Source: Mucilaginibacter_A sp041088075
GTDB lineage: Bacteria; Bacteroidota; Bacteroidia; Sphingobacteriales; Sphingobacteriaceae
DNA: 64,000 nucleotides
Assembly (NCBI RefSeq): GCF_041088075.1
Contig: NZ_JBGCVY010000017.1
Coordinates: 13,538 to 77,537, forward strand
Direction of reading: 5' to 3'
The position numbers and the translations under genes are program-made. The notes below the pieces were generated by a model. That model was not told where the DNA came from. It did no database searches and saw only the letters and a program-made list of their open reading frames with translations. Positions 44,601 to 52,964 of this stretch are shown one piece after another. Within the stretch, counting starts at the first letter, position 1. Every line of letters starts with the position of its first letter.

Positions 44601-45107
44601 ATGCTTCTTTTACCGCATAAAAATTGGTGGGTTTTTTGTCATGCCGAAATTTTTTCGGCATCCCACAAGCAAGGTTCCGACCGTGGAAGAGGGATCCTGA
44701 AACAAGTTCAGGATGACCAACGGCAATGCTTCTTTTACCGCATAAAAATTGGCGGGTTTTTGTCATGCCGAAATTTTTTCGGCATCCCACAAGCAAGGTT
44801 CCGACCGTGGAAGAGGGATTCTGAAAAAATTTCAGGATGACCAACGGCAATGCTTCTTTTACCGCATAAAAATTGGTGTGTTTTTGTCATGCCGAAATTT
44901 TTTCGGCATCCCATCAGAAAGGTTATTACCTTGGAAGAGGGATCCTGAAAAAATTTCAGGATGACTAACGGCAATGCTTCTTTTACCAGGTAAAAATTGG
45001 TGTTTTTGTCATGCCGAACTTGTTTCGGCATACCACAAGCAAGGTTTCGATTGAGAAGAGGGATCCTGAAACAAGTTCAGGATGACAACCTAATGCTTCT
45101 TTTATCA
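44601..45107. repeat. tandem array: four ~124-bp units plus a final word
   Basis: Exact words ATGCTTCTTTTA start at 44601, 44726, 44850, 44974 and 45093, all in the same orientation (spacings 125, 124, 124, 119). Each unit continues with GCATAAAAATTGG or a variant, then TGTCATGCCGAA with TTTCGGCAT (hairpin 1), and GGATCCTGAA with TTCAGGATGAC (hairpin 2). The two hairpins are near reverse complements of each other. Open frames across the array are repeat artefacts. The last word overlaps the stop codon of cdaA. Confidence 0.85.
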
Positions 45108-45890
45108 GTCAAAATCTTTGTTCAGCAGTTTTTCCAGTTCGTTAAAACTGATGTCCATTTTTACTTTTCCTTGTTTGGCGTAGGCAATTTCGCCGGTTTC
45201 TTCGGAAACGATCAAGGCTGTTGCATCGCTTGCTTCCGAAATCCCGATGCCGGCGCGGTGGCGCAAGCCAAACTGCGGCGGCAGGTTTGTATTATCGGTC
45301 AAAGGCAAAATACAACTGGCCGATTTGATCTTGTTGCCGACAATAATAACGGCGCCATCGTGCAGCGGGCTATTTTTTTGAAAGATACTTTCCAGCAACC
45401 GTTTGGTAATTTTCGCGTCCAGATATTCGCTGCTGTTGTGAAAAAACTCTTCGTCGTAATATTTGGCAAAAACAATCAGTGCGCCGGTGCGGCTGTCTTT
45501 CATGGTTTTGCAGGCGTCAATAATGGGTTTGATGCGCGCCAAGTTGTTTTTTTCTTCTTCTTTCCGCCCAAAAAAATATTTCCACCAGGCTTTGTTTCTT
45601 TGGAGGGAAGCATTGCGGCCAACCAGCAACAAAAACCGCCTGATCTCTTGCTGAAAAACCACGATCAATGCCAAAATGCCAACATTCATAAAATTGCCCA
45701 AAATGCCGGTAAGCAGGCGCATGTTCAAGGCTTTCACCACAAAATACAAAGCACACAAAATGGCCAAACCGATAAAAATATTGGCGGCGATAGTTCCGCG
45801 GATGAGGTTGTAAATTTGGTAAATGATGATGGCCACCAACACCACGTCCAGCACATCAAAAAAAGAAAAATGCAGAAAGCTCAAATCCAT
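45105..45890 (-). CDS. cdaA: diadenylate cyclase CdaA (TIGR00159)
   Basis: 261 aa from ATG 45890 (MDLSFLHFSFFD); a GTG two codons upstream is possible. Three membrane helices lie in the first 85 residues, then the DisA_N cyclase domain with DGA (LHDGAVIIVG, about 178) and RHR (GLRHRAGIGISE, about 210), the catalytic motifs that make cyclic di-AMP from two ATP. The usual neighbours (cdaR/YbbR gene or folP) are absent. The stop TGA is the first three bases of TGATAAAAGAAGCAT, so the 12-base word begins within it. Confidence 0.9.
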   Translation of the reverse strand: MDLSFLHFSFFDVLDVVLVAIIIYQIYNLIRGTIAANIFIGLAILCALYFVVKALNMRLLTGILGNFMNVGILALIVVFQQEIRRFLLLVGRNASLQRNKAWWKYFFGRKEEEKNNLARIKPIIDACKTMKDSRTGALIVFAKYYDEEFFHNSSEYLDAKITKRLLESIFQKNSPLHDGAVIIVGNKIKSASCILPLTDNTNLPPQFGLRHRAGIGISEASDATALIVSEETGEIAYAKQGKVKMDISFNELEKLLNKDFD

Positions 45891-46101
45891 TTGCACGAAG
45901 TTAACAGTTGTGCCGAAGATTTGGGTACGAATAATAAACCGATGCTTCTTTTACCGGCATAAAGTTGGTGTGAAAAAAATTGTTCCGATGAAACGATGCT
46001 TCTTTTATCGGCATAAAATTTAATTAATTGTAAACTAAAGTATTGGCCGGGAGTTTTTTTATGGAGAAACAAAAATCAAAACCCATAAAAAACTAAAGCA
46101 A
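45891..46101. repeat. divergent intergenic region with two direct words
   Basis: Two directly repeated blocks, CGATGCTTCTTTTACCGGCA (45941) and CGATGCTTCTTTTATCGGCA (45995), 54 bp apart, between the starts of cdaA and the oxidoreductase gene. Both promoters must be here; the words lie in or near them. Confidence 0.65.
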
Positions 46102-47439
46102 ATGACAGATTTTAAAGACATTGAACTGGAAACCCCAAGCCCGAAAGCATATGACAGAAGAAAATTTATAGAAAGTGCAGGCAAAGGGATTATCGCGGCC
46201 ACAGTTGCAGGCGATTTATTGACAAGCGGAACGGCCAACGCACAAAGCACAAACAGTGGCGGCAGCGGGCCGGGGCCAATGTCGGCAGCGGTAAAAGTAG
46301 AAGTGCCGAGCCAGCACGCCAAAAGCGAAGGCGAACAACCCGCCGTGCCTTCCATTTTGCCTAAAGAAAAACGCGTGGGCTATGCCATTGTAGGTTTGGG
46401 CGAACTGACTTTAGGCCAGATTATGAAAGCTTTTGGCGAATGCAAAAACTCGAAACCGGTAGCTTTGGTAAGCGGCGATGCAGCAAAAGCGCAAAAAGTG
46501 GCCCAGCAGTACGGCATCTCCCCAAAAAATATTTACAACTACCAGAATTTCGACAACATTAAAAACAACCCCGAAATTGATGCTGTTTACATCGTTTTGC
46601 CAAACGCGATGCACGAAGAATTTGTGATTCGCGCGGCCAAAGCAGGTAAACATGTGCTGTGCGAAAAGCCGATGACGGTTTCTTCCAAATCGGCAGAAAG
46701 GATGATTGATGCCTGCAAAAAAGCCGGTAAAAAACTGATGGTGGCTTACCGCATCCAATACGAGCCGAACAACAAGCAAATCAAGGATTTTACCCGCCAG
46801 CAAAAATATGGCAAAGTTAAAGTAATCACTTCTACCAATGTGCAAAACATTGGCGACCCAAACCAGTGGCGTTTAAAAAAAGCGCTTTCGGGCGGCGGCT
46901 CTTTGCCGGATATTGGTTTGTACGACATCAACACCAACCGCTATTTGCTGGGCGAAGAACCTTATATGGTGAGCGCAAGCACTTATACCACGCCCAACGA
47001 CCCGCGTTTTAAAGAAGTGGAAGAAGCCGTGATGTTCCAGATGTTTTTTCCGAGTGGCGCCATTGCCAATAATACCTGCAGTTACGGCGCGCACAACTCC
47101 AAACATTACCGTTGCTACGCGGATAACGGCGGCTGGTTTGGCATGGACCCGGCGTTTGATTATCAGGGATTGATGCCGGAAGCCGAACACGCGGAAGGAA
47201 AAGTTAAAAACAAAATGCAGCCTAAACTATCTGAGCAGAACCAGTTTGCTTTGGAGATTGACCATTTTTCGGAATGTGTGATCGAAAACAAAACGCCTTA
47301 CACGCCCGGCGAAGAAGGTTTGCAGGACCAGAAAATCATGGAAGCCATTTATGAATCTGCCCGCACCGGCAAACCTGTACAGTTAGAACGCATTGAAAAA
47401 ATAGACGCTTTCCGAGGCACGCCGCCAAAAGAAGGTTAA
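46102..47439 (+). CDS. Tat-exported Gfo/Idh/MocA-family oxidoreductase
   Basis: 445 aa. The N-terminus has a twin-arginine signal (DRRKFIESAGKGI, about 18-30, then an Ala/Gly-rich stretch and TANAQ), so it is exported folded with cofactor. The NAD(P)-binding region follows (YAIVGLGELTLGQI), with the EKPM motif (VLCEKPMTV) and a YRIQYEPNN segment typical of glucose-fructose oxidoreductase-like members. It oxidises or reduces a sugar or polyol with a tightly bound nucleotide; substrate unknown. It stands alone, followed by a word hairpin that should act as its terminator. Confidence 0.85.
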   Translation: MTDFKDIELETPSPKAYDRRKFIESAGKGIIAATVAGDLLTSGTANAQSTNSGGSGPGPMSAAVKVEVPSQHAKSEGEQPAVPSILPKEKRVGYAIVGLGELTLGQIMKAFGECKNSKPVALVSGDAAKAQKVAQQYGISPKNIYNYQNFDNIKNNPEIDAVYIVLPNAMHEEFVIRAAKAGKHVLCEKPMTVSSKSAERMIDACKKAGKKLMVAYRIQYEPNNKQIKDFTRQQKYGKVKVITSTNVQNIGDPNQWRLKKALSGGGSLPDIGLYDINTNRYLLGEEPYMVSASTYTTPNDPRFKEVEEAVMFQMFFPSGAIANNTCSYGAHNSKHYRCYADNGGWFGMDPAFDYQGLMPEAEHAEGKVKNKMQPKLSEQNQFALEIDHFSECVIENKTPYTPGEEGLQDQKIMEAIYESARTGKPVQLERIEKIDAFRGTPPKEG

Positions 47440-47452
47440 TGAAATTATAGGC

Positions 47453-47502
47453 ATAAAAGAAGCATGGCTGGGAAACGTTTTTTTCTGCCATGCTTCTTTT
47501 AT
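47453..47502. terminator. hairpin built from two inverted 12-base words
   Basis: Perfect 16-bp stem ATAAAAGAAGCATGGC (47453-47468) and GCCATGCTTCTTTTAT (47487-47502) with an 18-base loop, 13 bases after the oxidoreductase stop. The GC pairs sit nearest the loop and the stem ends in TTTT, as in an intrinsic terminator. A further word-like ATGCTTCTTTTG follows at 47525. Nearly the same hairpin recurs at 48401. Confidence 0.7.
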
Positions 47503-47646
47503 CGGTATAATTTTCGCTTTTGCCATGCTTCTTTTGCCTTTTGTTTTAATGCTTGCCTGCTTTTAAACTAAAAAACAATTAAAGGTTTGAAAACCAAAAT
47601 GTTCTTTTAGCTTTATCCATCCTGCCGTTAGCGCAATACTTCCTTT

Positions 47647-48321
47647 ATGAACCAATTTTACCACTCGTTTATTAACCTTGTTTTTATCGGTATCATTGCG
47701 CTGTTCCCGGTTATCAACCCGGTTGGTTCGGCGTTTATCGTCAACCCTTATTTTCTCAACCTCAATAAAAAGGACAAACGCAAAGTAGTGCAAAAGATAA
47801 GTTTGTATGCTTTTTTGATTTGCGTGGTCTCGTTGTTTGCCGGGCAATGGATTTTAAAGCTTTTCGGCATTTCCATACCCATTATACAACTTGCGGGCGG
47901 CATTATGATCTGCAAAATTGGCTGGGGGTTTTTGTCTTCTGATAAAACAACACAAGTGCAGCCAAGTGATGCGGCAACGAGCAATACCGACACCGGATAT
48001 GAGCATGTGGCCGGCAAACTTTTTTACCCGATAACTTTTCCGATCACTACGGGCCCGGGCACCATTTCGGTACTTTTTACCTTGAGCGCGCATGGTGCGG
48101 CCGACAATACGGCCGGTTATCTCATCAATACCCTGGCTTTGTTGGTTTCGGTATTGGTAATGTGCACGCTGGTTTACCTTTTCTACTTTAACACCAAAAC
48201 ACTGATTCATTTTCTTGGCGAAAACGGCGAAAACATTGTAAACCGCATCTCTGCTTTTTTAATATTTTGTGTAGGCTTGCAAATTGCGTTTACCGGCTTA
48301 AAAGTGCTGTTTAAATTTTGA
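47647..48321 (+). CDS. MarC-family integral membrane protein
   Basis: 224 aa with six hydrophobic segments. Typical segments are IIALFPVINPVGSAFIV near the N-terminus, FGISIPIIQLAGGIMICKIGW, and FYPITFPITTGPGTISVLFTLSA in the middle. The family was once linked to multiple antibiotic resistance but its function is unknown. A word-like sequence (AATACTTCCTTTATG) overlaps the start codon. The gene is bracketed by two nearly identical word hairpins (47453, 48401). Confidence 0.87.
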   Translation: MNQFYHSFINLVFIGIIALFPVINPVGSAFIVNPYFLNLNKKDKRKVVQKISLYAFLICVVSLFAGQWILKLFGISIPIIQLAGGIMICKIGWGFLSSDKTTQVQPSDAATSNTDTGYEHVAGKLFYPITFPITTGPGTISVLFTLSAHGAADNTAGYLINTLALLVSVLVMCTLVYLFYFNTKTLIHFLGENGENIVNRISAFLIFCVGLQIAFTGLKVLFKF

Positions 48322-48400
48322 TGTGGGCAGCGGGCGCATAGAAAAATCAGCTGCTTTTCAAGGAACACGGCCAAAAAAGAAAGCTGATGAAATTATAGGC

Positions 48401-48450
48401 ATAAAAGAAGCATGGCCGGAGGAACGTTTTTTTCTGCCATGCTTCTTTTA
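48401..48450. terminator. hairpin built from two inverted 12-base words
   Basis: Stem ATAAAAGAAGCATGGC (48401-48416) with GCCATGCTTCTTTTA (48436-48450), 19-base loop. The preceding bases TGATGAAATTATAGGC match TAATGAAATTATAGGC before 47451, so the whole block is duplicated on both sides of marC. It lies between the convergent marC and DUF421 genes. Confidence 0.7.
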
Positions 48451-48488
48451 CCGGTATAAAATCAAAACTTAACAGGAGGCAAAAGCAT

Positions 48489-48983
48489 TTACTTTTTCTT
48501 TTTTACGATACTTACCTCGCCGCTGGTTTCTATGTAAATTTCTTCAATATCTTCCATAGAATTGGCTTGTGTTTTTAACCGCACATCGCTTTGCAAATCG
48601 TCTTCGCTCATCAAACCGCGTTTCATGTTTTCTTTGTTGATTTGGTTGTGCTGATACAGAATTTCTGATTTCCCCTTTACCAATTGCTCAAATTTTTGAT
48701 TGTACAAGCTGTACCAGGCAATGGCACGGTGCAGCAAAACCAGCACCAAAGACCCGATAATGGTGGGCAAAAAAGGCGAAGCGCCAACAACTGCCCGACT
48801 TAAAACGGCACCCAGCATAATGGCAATGGTGTTGTCAAAAGCGGTTTTTTTACCAAAAGTACGCCTGCCGGCAATACGGATCAGCAGCAAAGCAACCAGG
48901 TAAACTACCAGTGCCCGGCTGCCCATTTGTAAAGTGTTTAAATCTTTTCCTTCGCCAAAAACTTTTAACAATATTTCTTCCAT
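48489..48983 (-). CDS. DUF421 / YetF-like membrane protein
   Basis: 164 aa. Two or three N-terminal helices (about 20-90) contain RIAGRRTFGKKTAFDNTIAI and LGAVLSRAVVG, typical of the DUF421 family. A small cytoplasmic domain follows, with GKSEILYQHNQINKENM and a lysine-rich tail. The members found in Bacilli act in membrane or spore functions; the role here is unknown. Shorter than Bacillus YetF but normal for Bacteroidota members. Confidence 0.85.
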   Translation of the reverse strand: MEEILLKVFGEGKDLNTLQMGSRALVVYLVALLLIRIAGRRTFGKKTAFDNTIAIMLGAVLSRAVVGASPFLPTIIGSLVLVLLHRAIAWYSLYNQKFEQLVKGKSEILYQHNQINKENMKRGLMSEDDLQSDVRLKTQANSMEDIEEIYIETSGEVSIVKKKK

Positions 48984-49103
48984 TGCCGTTATAACTTATA
49001 CTTAAGTCAACCGCAATGTTAATTAATTGTTAAGAAATTATGAAGCCAAGATTTATGCCGGTAAAAGAAGCATCAGAAACTTCTTGATTTATTCGGTAGG
49101 AAA

Positions 49104-50189
49104 TTACAATGCTTCTGCAATTTTCTCCTTGCCGATCAATTCCAGCAAAACCTTTTCGGCCTGGTTTAGGCCCGGTTCCGATAGCGGTTTGTCTTCGGTG
49201 ATCTGTTCCAAATAACGTTCGATGCGGCCTTCTTCGTAACTTTTAATCAGCGTAGGGTGCACGTAATATTTTTTGCAAACCGTACGCGTGTTGCCCAAAT
49301 GAAAAGCCACATCATCCAAAACATTTTTGATGTTTTTTTTGCATTGCGTAGTCGTTTCAAATCCGCCTGCTGCTTTAAACGCATACAAAGCATGTACGCT
49401 GCCGCTCCAGGTCCTGAAATCCTTTGCCGTAAAATCCTCGCCCGTAATGTCTTTTAAATACGCGTTTACATCATCGCTTTTAATATCCTGCGGGTTGCCT
49501 TCTTCATCATAATATTGAAACAACTCCTGGCCCGGAATGTCCTGGCATTGCTTGATCAGCTTGGCCAGCTTTTTACTTTCCAGCTTTAAATCGTGGTAAA
49601 CGCCTTTTTTGCCTTTAAAACCAAACTTCACGGTTCCGCCTTCAATTTCCACGTGTTCGTCATTCAAAGTAGTTAAACCGTACGAGCCGTACAGTTCGCG
49701 GTAGTTTTCGTTGCCGATGCGGATGTGCGTCAGTTCCATCACCCGAACCACCAGCGCCAGCACTTTTTGCTTGTCCAATTTTTTTCGTGCCAAATCGCGG
49801 TCAATCACTTCGCGGATTTTCGGGATGTGATTGGCAAAAACTTCCATGCGGTGGTATTTGGACTGGTTGCGGATTTTGTTCCAATCCTGATGGTAGCGGT
49901 ATTGTTTTCTCCCCGCCGCATCCAAACCGGTAAACTGCAAATGCCCGTTTTCATAAGGGCAAATCCAAACATCGGTGTAAGCCGGCGGGATGATGAGTTT
50001 GCGGAAACGTTCCAACAGTTCTTCATCTTCCACCACTGCCCCTTTTGCATCCTTAAAAATATATTCTTCGCCCACTTTTTCTCGCGTATAGCCGGGAGAC
50101 GAATCGTTTACATATCTTAAACCTACGGATTTGGCTGTAATTTGCGGGTCGCGGCCAATTTTATCTAATTGTTTACGGAGTTGCTGCAT
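49104..50189 (-). CDS. DNA topoisomerase IB (poxvirus type)
   Basis: 361 aa. It relaxes supercoils by a 3'-phosphotyrosyl nick. The N-terminal domain contains GLRYVNDSSPGYTRE and IPPAYTDVWICP. The catalytic domain has RIGNENYRELYGSYGLTTL, FGFKGKKGV, FRTWSGSVHALYAF with the catalytic Arg, and the active-site Tyr in CKKYYVHPTLI near residue 316. Length is normal for bacterial type IB enzymes. A weak word (AATGCTTCTGCAA) lies at the 3' end and an exact one at 49062-49073 in the short gap before DUF421. Confidence 0.9.
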   Translation of the reverse strand: MQQLRKQLDKIGRDPQITAKSVGLRYVNDSSPGYTREKVGEEYIFKDAKGAVVEDEELLERFRKLIIPPAYTDVWICPYENGHLQFTGLDAAGRKQYRYHQDWNKIRNQSKYHRMEVFANHIPKIREVIDRDLARKKLDKQKVLALVVRVMELTHIRIGNENYRELYGSYGLTTLNDEHVEIEGGTVKFGFKGKKGVYHDLKLESKKLAKLIKQCQDIPGQELFQYYDEEGNPQDIKSDDVNAYLKDITGEDFTAKDFRTWSGSVHALYAFKAAGGFETTTQCKKNIKNVLDDVAFHLGNTRTVCKKYYVHPTLIKSYEEGRIERYLEQITEDKPLSEPGLNQAEKVLLELIGKEKIAEAL

Positions 50190-50299
50190 GGTTACACTTA
50201 ACGGCTTTTTTTGCCATAAGTTTTACAATATGTAACTTGGAATGGCAGAACAAAACCAGGCCATCGTTAGTTCAATTTTTATACGATAAAAACAGCATC

Positions 50300-51322
50300 A
50301 TGAAATACAACGTTTTAAGTAATACAGGTTTATTGGTTTCCGAGATTTGTTTTGGAACGATGACATTCGGTTCGGGCGGACAATGGTCAGCTATCGGCGG
50401 TGTGGAGCAAGCCGGGGCAAACGACATGATGAAACAAGTGGTTGATGCCGGCATTAACTTTATTGATACGGCCAACGTTTACTCCTTCGGGCAATCAGAA
50501 AAAATGCTGGGCCAGGCCATTAAAGATTTAGGTTTGAACCGGAACGACCTCGTTATCGCCACCAAAGTACGCGGCAAAATGGGCGAAGGCAAAAACCAGG
50601 TGGGCTTGTCGCGCTACCATATTTTTGCTTCTGTGGATGAAAGTTTGCAGCGTTTGCAATTGGACCACATTGATATTTTGTACGTCCACGGCGTTGACCC
50701 TTTAACACCGATCGAAGAAATTATACGTTCGTTGAACGACATCGTGCTGACCGGAAAAGTACGTTATGTAGCCGTTTGCAACTGGCCGGCCTGGATGGTG
50801 ATGAAAGCTTTGGGCATCGCCGAAAAGCACGGCTGGAACAAGTTTGTGGGGATGCAATACTTCTACTCGCTTTCCGGCCGCGATATTGAACGGGAGATTT
50901 TGCCTTTGGCCAAAGCCGAAAATATTGGCGTGATGCCATGGAGTCCGCTTGCCGGTGGTTTTTTGTCGGGAAAATATACCCGCGAAAACGAAAAGGCAGG
51001 CAATTCCCGTCGGGACACTTTTGATTTTCCTCCGGTGAACAAAGAAAAAGCCTATGATATAATTGATGTGCTAAACGAAGTAGGCCAGCAATACGACGTG
51101 AAAGCCGCCGAAATTGCATTGGCCTGGGTTCGGCAGCAGCCTGGCGTTACCAGCACCATCATCGGCGCCAAAACTCCGGAGCAATTGAAATCCAACTTGC
51201 ATTCCACCGAAATCATTTTAACTGCGGATGAACTGAAACGCATTGATGCCGTAAGTGCCCTGCCGCAGGAATATCCCGGCTGGATGGTGGAGCGGCAAGG
51301 GAACGACCGGAAGATTGGGTGA
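50300..51322 (+). CDS. aldo/keto reductase
   Basis: 340 aa from ATG 50300 (MKYNVLSNTGLLVSE). NADPH-dependent (beta/alpha)8 oxidoreductase. The catalytic Asp and Tyr lie in INFIDTANVYSFGQSE, the Lys in VIATKVRG and the His in DILYVHGVD; the cofactor-binding end reads STIIGAKTPEQLKSNL. The position resembles AKR families that include potassium-channel beta subunits. A longer frame to 50237 would read through a degenerate word (GATAAAAACAGCAT, 50285-50298) directly before the ATG and is rejected. The TGA stop is again part of a word-like TGATGCTGTTTTTAG. Confidence 0.88.
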   Translation: MKYNVLSNTGLLVSEICFGTMTFGSGGQWSAIGGVEQAGANDMMKQVVDAGINFIDTANVYSFGQSEKMLGQAIKDLGLNRNDLVIATKVRGKMGEGKNQVGLSRYHIFASVDESLQRLQLDHIDILYVHGVDPLTPIEEIIRSLNDIVLTGKVRYVAVCNWPAWMVMKALGIAEKHGWNKFVGMQYFYSLSGRDIEREILPLAKAENIGVMPWSPLAGGFLSGKYTRENEKAGNSRRDTFDFPPVNKEKAYDIIDVLNEVGQQYDVKAAEIALAWVRQQPGVTSTIIGAKTPEQLKSNLHSTEIILTADELKRIDAVSALPQEYPGWMVERQGNDRKIG

Positions 51323-51395
51323 TGCTGTTTTTAGGGGGATAAAAAGAGTATGCCCATATTGTAAAAAATACTAAGTTTGTGAGCAAACCTCAAAA

Positions 51396-52376
51396 ATGGA
51401 ATTTACTTCAATAGAAATATGTGCTGGGGCAGGCGGACAAGCGATTGGCCTTGAACAGGCAGGCTTTGAACACCTCGCTTTGGTAGAAATCGAACCTGTT
51501 GCTTGTGAAACGCTTCGTTTAAACCGCCCAAACTGGAACATTATCAATCAAGACGTTAAGGAGTTTTCTGCAAAGCAATACTCTAATGTTGACCTTTTGG
51601 CCGGTGGTGTGCCTTGTCCGCCTTTCTCCATTGCAGGAAAACAGTTGGGGCATTTGGATGAGCGGGATTTATTTCCGGAAGCGCTTCGACTTGTAAAAGA
51701 ATGCAGCCCAAAAGCTGTCATGCTTGAAAACGTCCGTGGCATTTTGGATATAAAATTTAAGGAGTACCGCAGGCAAATACTCAATGAGTTTTACAAAATG
51801 GGCTACCAGTGCGATTGGAAACTGTTCAACGCTGCTGATTATGGCGTATCACAATTAAGGCGCAGGGCAATTTTGGTTGCGTTAAAAAAAGAATATTTTG
51901 ATTTTTTTGAATGGCCTGCAAAAAACGATAAGCCACCGTTGACGGTAGGCGAACTTTTGCACGAACACATGGCTGCGTCAGGTTGGGAAAATGTTGACAA
52001 TTGGAAACTGGCCGCCAATAACATTGCCCCAACTTTGGTAGGCGGTTCAAAAAAACATGGCGGTGCTGACCTCGGCCCAACCCGTGCCAAACAATCCTGG
52101 GCTTTGCTTGGGGTTGACGGAAAAGGGCTTGCCGATGCACCACCGGTTAATGGTTCTATAGCAATGCCCAAACTTACCGTAAAAATGGCAGCATTAATTC
52201 AGGGTTTTCCAAAAGAATGGGATTTTGCAGGCAAAAAAACCTCTGCATACAGGCAGGTGGGAAATGCATTTCCTGCACCGGTTGCCAAAGCAATTGGATT
52301 ATCCATCAAAAAAGCATTTATAAAATACAAGCAATATGGCTACGAAAACAAAAGGCTCGCGAGCCAAATTGCGTGA
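51396..52376 (+). CDS. type II DNA (cytosine-5) methyltransferase
   Basis: 326 aa C5 methylase. Motif I is CAGAGGQAIGLEQAGF, motif IV has the catalytic Cys C74 in GGVPCPPFS, motif VI is ENVRG, motif VIII QLRRRA, and motif X VGNAFPAPVA. The target-recognition region between VIII and IX is short, indicating a small recognition site that cannot be deduced by eye. It protects host DNA from the HNH endonuclease, whose gene overlaps its last 41 bases. The catalytic loop reads PCPPFS instead of the frequent PCQGFS, a known variant. Confidence 0.9.
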   Translation: MEFTSIEICAGAGGQAIGLEQAGFEHLALVEIEPVACETLRLNRPNWNIINQDVKEFSAKQYSNVDLLAGGVPCPPFSIAGKQLGHLDERDLFPEALRLVKECSPKAVMLENVRGILDIKFKEYRRQILNEFYKMGYQCDWKLFNAADYGVSQLRRRAILVALKKEYFDFFEWPAKNDKPPLTVGELLHEHMAASGWENVDNWKLAANNIAPTLVGGSKKHGGADLGPTRAKQSWALLGVDGKGLADAPPVNGSIAMPKLTVKMAALIQGFPKEWDFAGKKTSAYRQVGNAFPAPVAKAIGLSIKKAFIKYKQYGYENKRLASQIA

Positions 52377-52932
52377 GTATTTTATCGAGCATGTTGGTGT
52401 AGTTTTAAATTCTGATGTACCGAGGGAAGTTGCCGGAACGAGCGAATGGGGACGGCGCGTTAGAGAGTTACGAAATGAAGAAGGGCTTAACATTGTTACC
52501 CATAACGACCGGAGCGAATTAAAGCCTGGCGAATACCTTTTAGTCAATTTAAAACCATTGCCTGCGTTTGAAAGAAGCATATCCAAAGAAGTACGGGCTT
52601 TTGTTTTGGACAGGAACGGCTTCACCTGCCAAATGTGCGGGATAGCAGCAGGCGAACCACACCCGGATGATGGAGGAAGAAAAGCAAGGCTGCATATCGG
52701 CCACGTGGTTGATAAATCTATGGGCGGAACCGATGATGTTTCAAATTTGAAAGCTATTTGCTCTGTTTGTAACGAAGGGGCATCCAACTTAACGGCTAAC
52801 CGACCAGACACAACTAAATTACTTGCACAAGTTAGACGGGCGCCTGCATCCGTTGAATTGGATGTTTTGAAGTGGCTCATTCAGAAATTTCCAATACAAA
52901 GCGAGGAATTTTTAAAGGAATTGAAGAAATAG
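52336..52932 (+). CDS. HNH restriction endonuclease partner of the methyltransferase
   Basis: 198 aa. The N-terminal 70 residues look like a winged-helix reading head (REYFIEHVGVVL, EVAGTSEWGRRVREL, LKPGEYLLV). The HNH nuclease follows, with zinc cysteines C98 and C101 (CQMCG) and C142 and C145 (CSVC), and the catalytic stretch LHIGHVVDKSMGGTDDVSNLK, giving H120, H123 and N137. The gene overlaps the methyltransferase by 41 bp in another frame, which couples their expression. Together they form a compact type II restriction-modification system. Specificity unknown. Confidence 0.85.
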   Translation: MATKTKGSRAKLREYFIEHVGVVLNSDVPREVAGTSEWGRRVRELRNEEGLNIVTHNDRSELKPGEYLLVNLKPLPAFERSISKEVRAFVLDRNGFTCQMCGIAAGEPHPDDGGRKARLHIGHVVDKSMGGTDDVSNLKAICSVCNEGASNLTANRPDTTKLLAQVRRAPASVELDVLKWLIQKFPIQSEEFLKELKK

Positions 52933-52964
52933 CCTAATAGGTTTTAATACTGAATCAGGATTAA

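Noticed and set aside
44601..45107. Open frames across the tandem array
   Set aside because: They arise from the repeat unit in several frames on both strands and lack a recognisable protein; the regular period explains them.
44601..45107. CRISPR array
   Set aside because: The period is about 124 bp with nearly identical sequence throughout; there are no short repeats separated by unique spacers and no cas genes.
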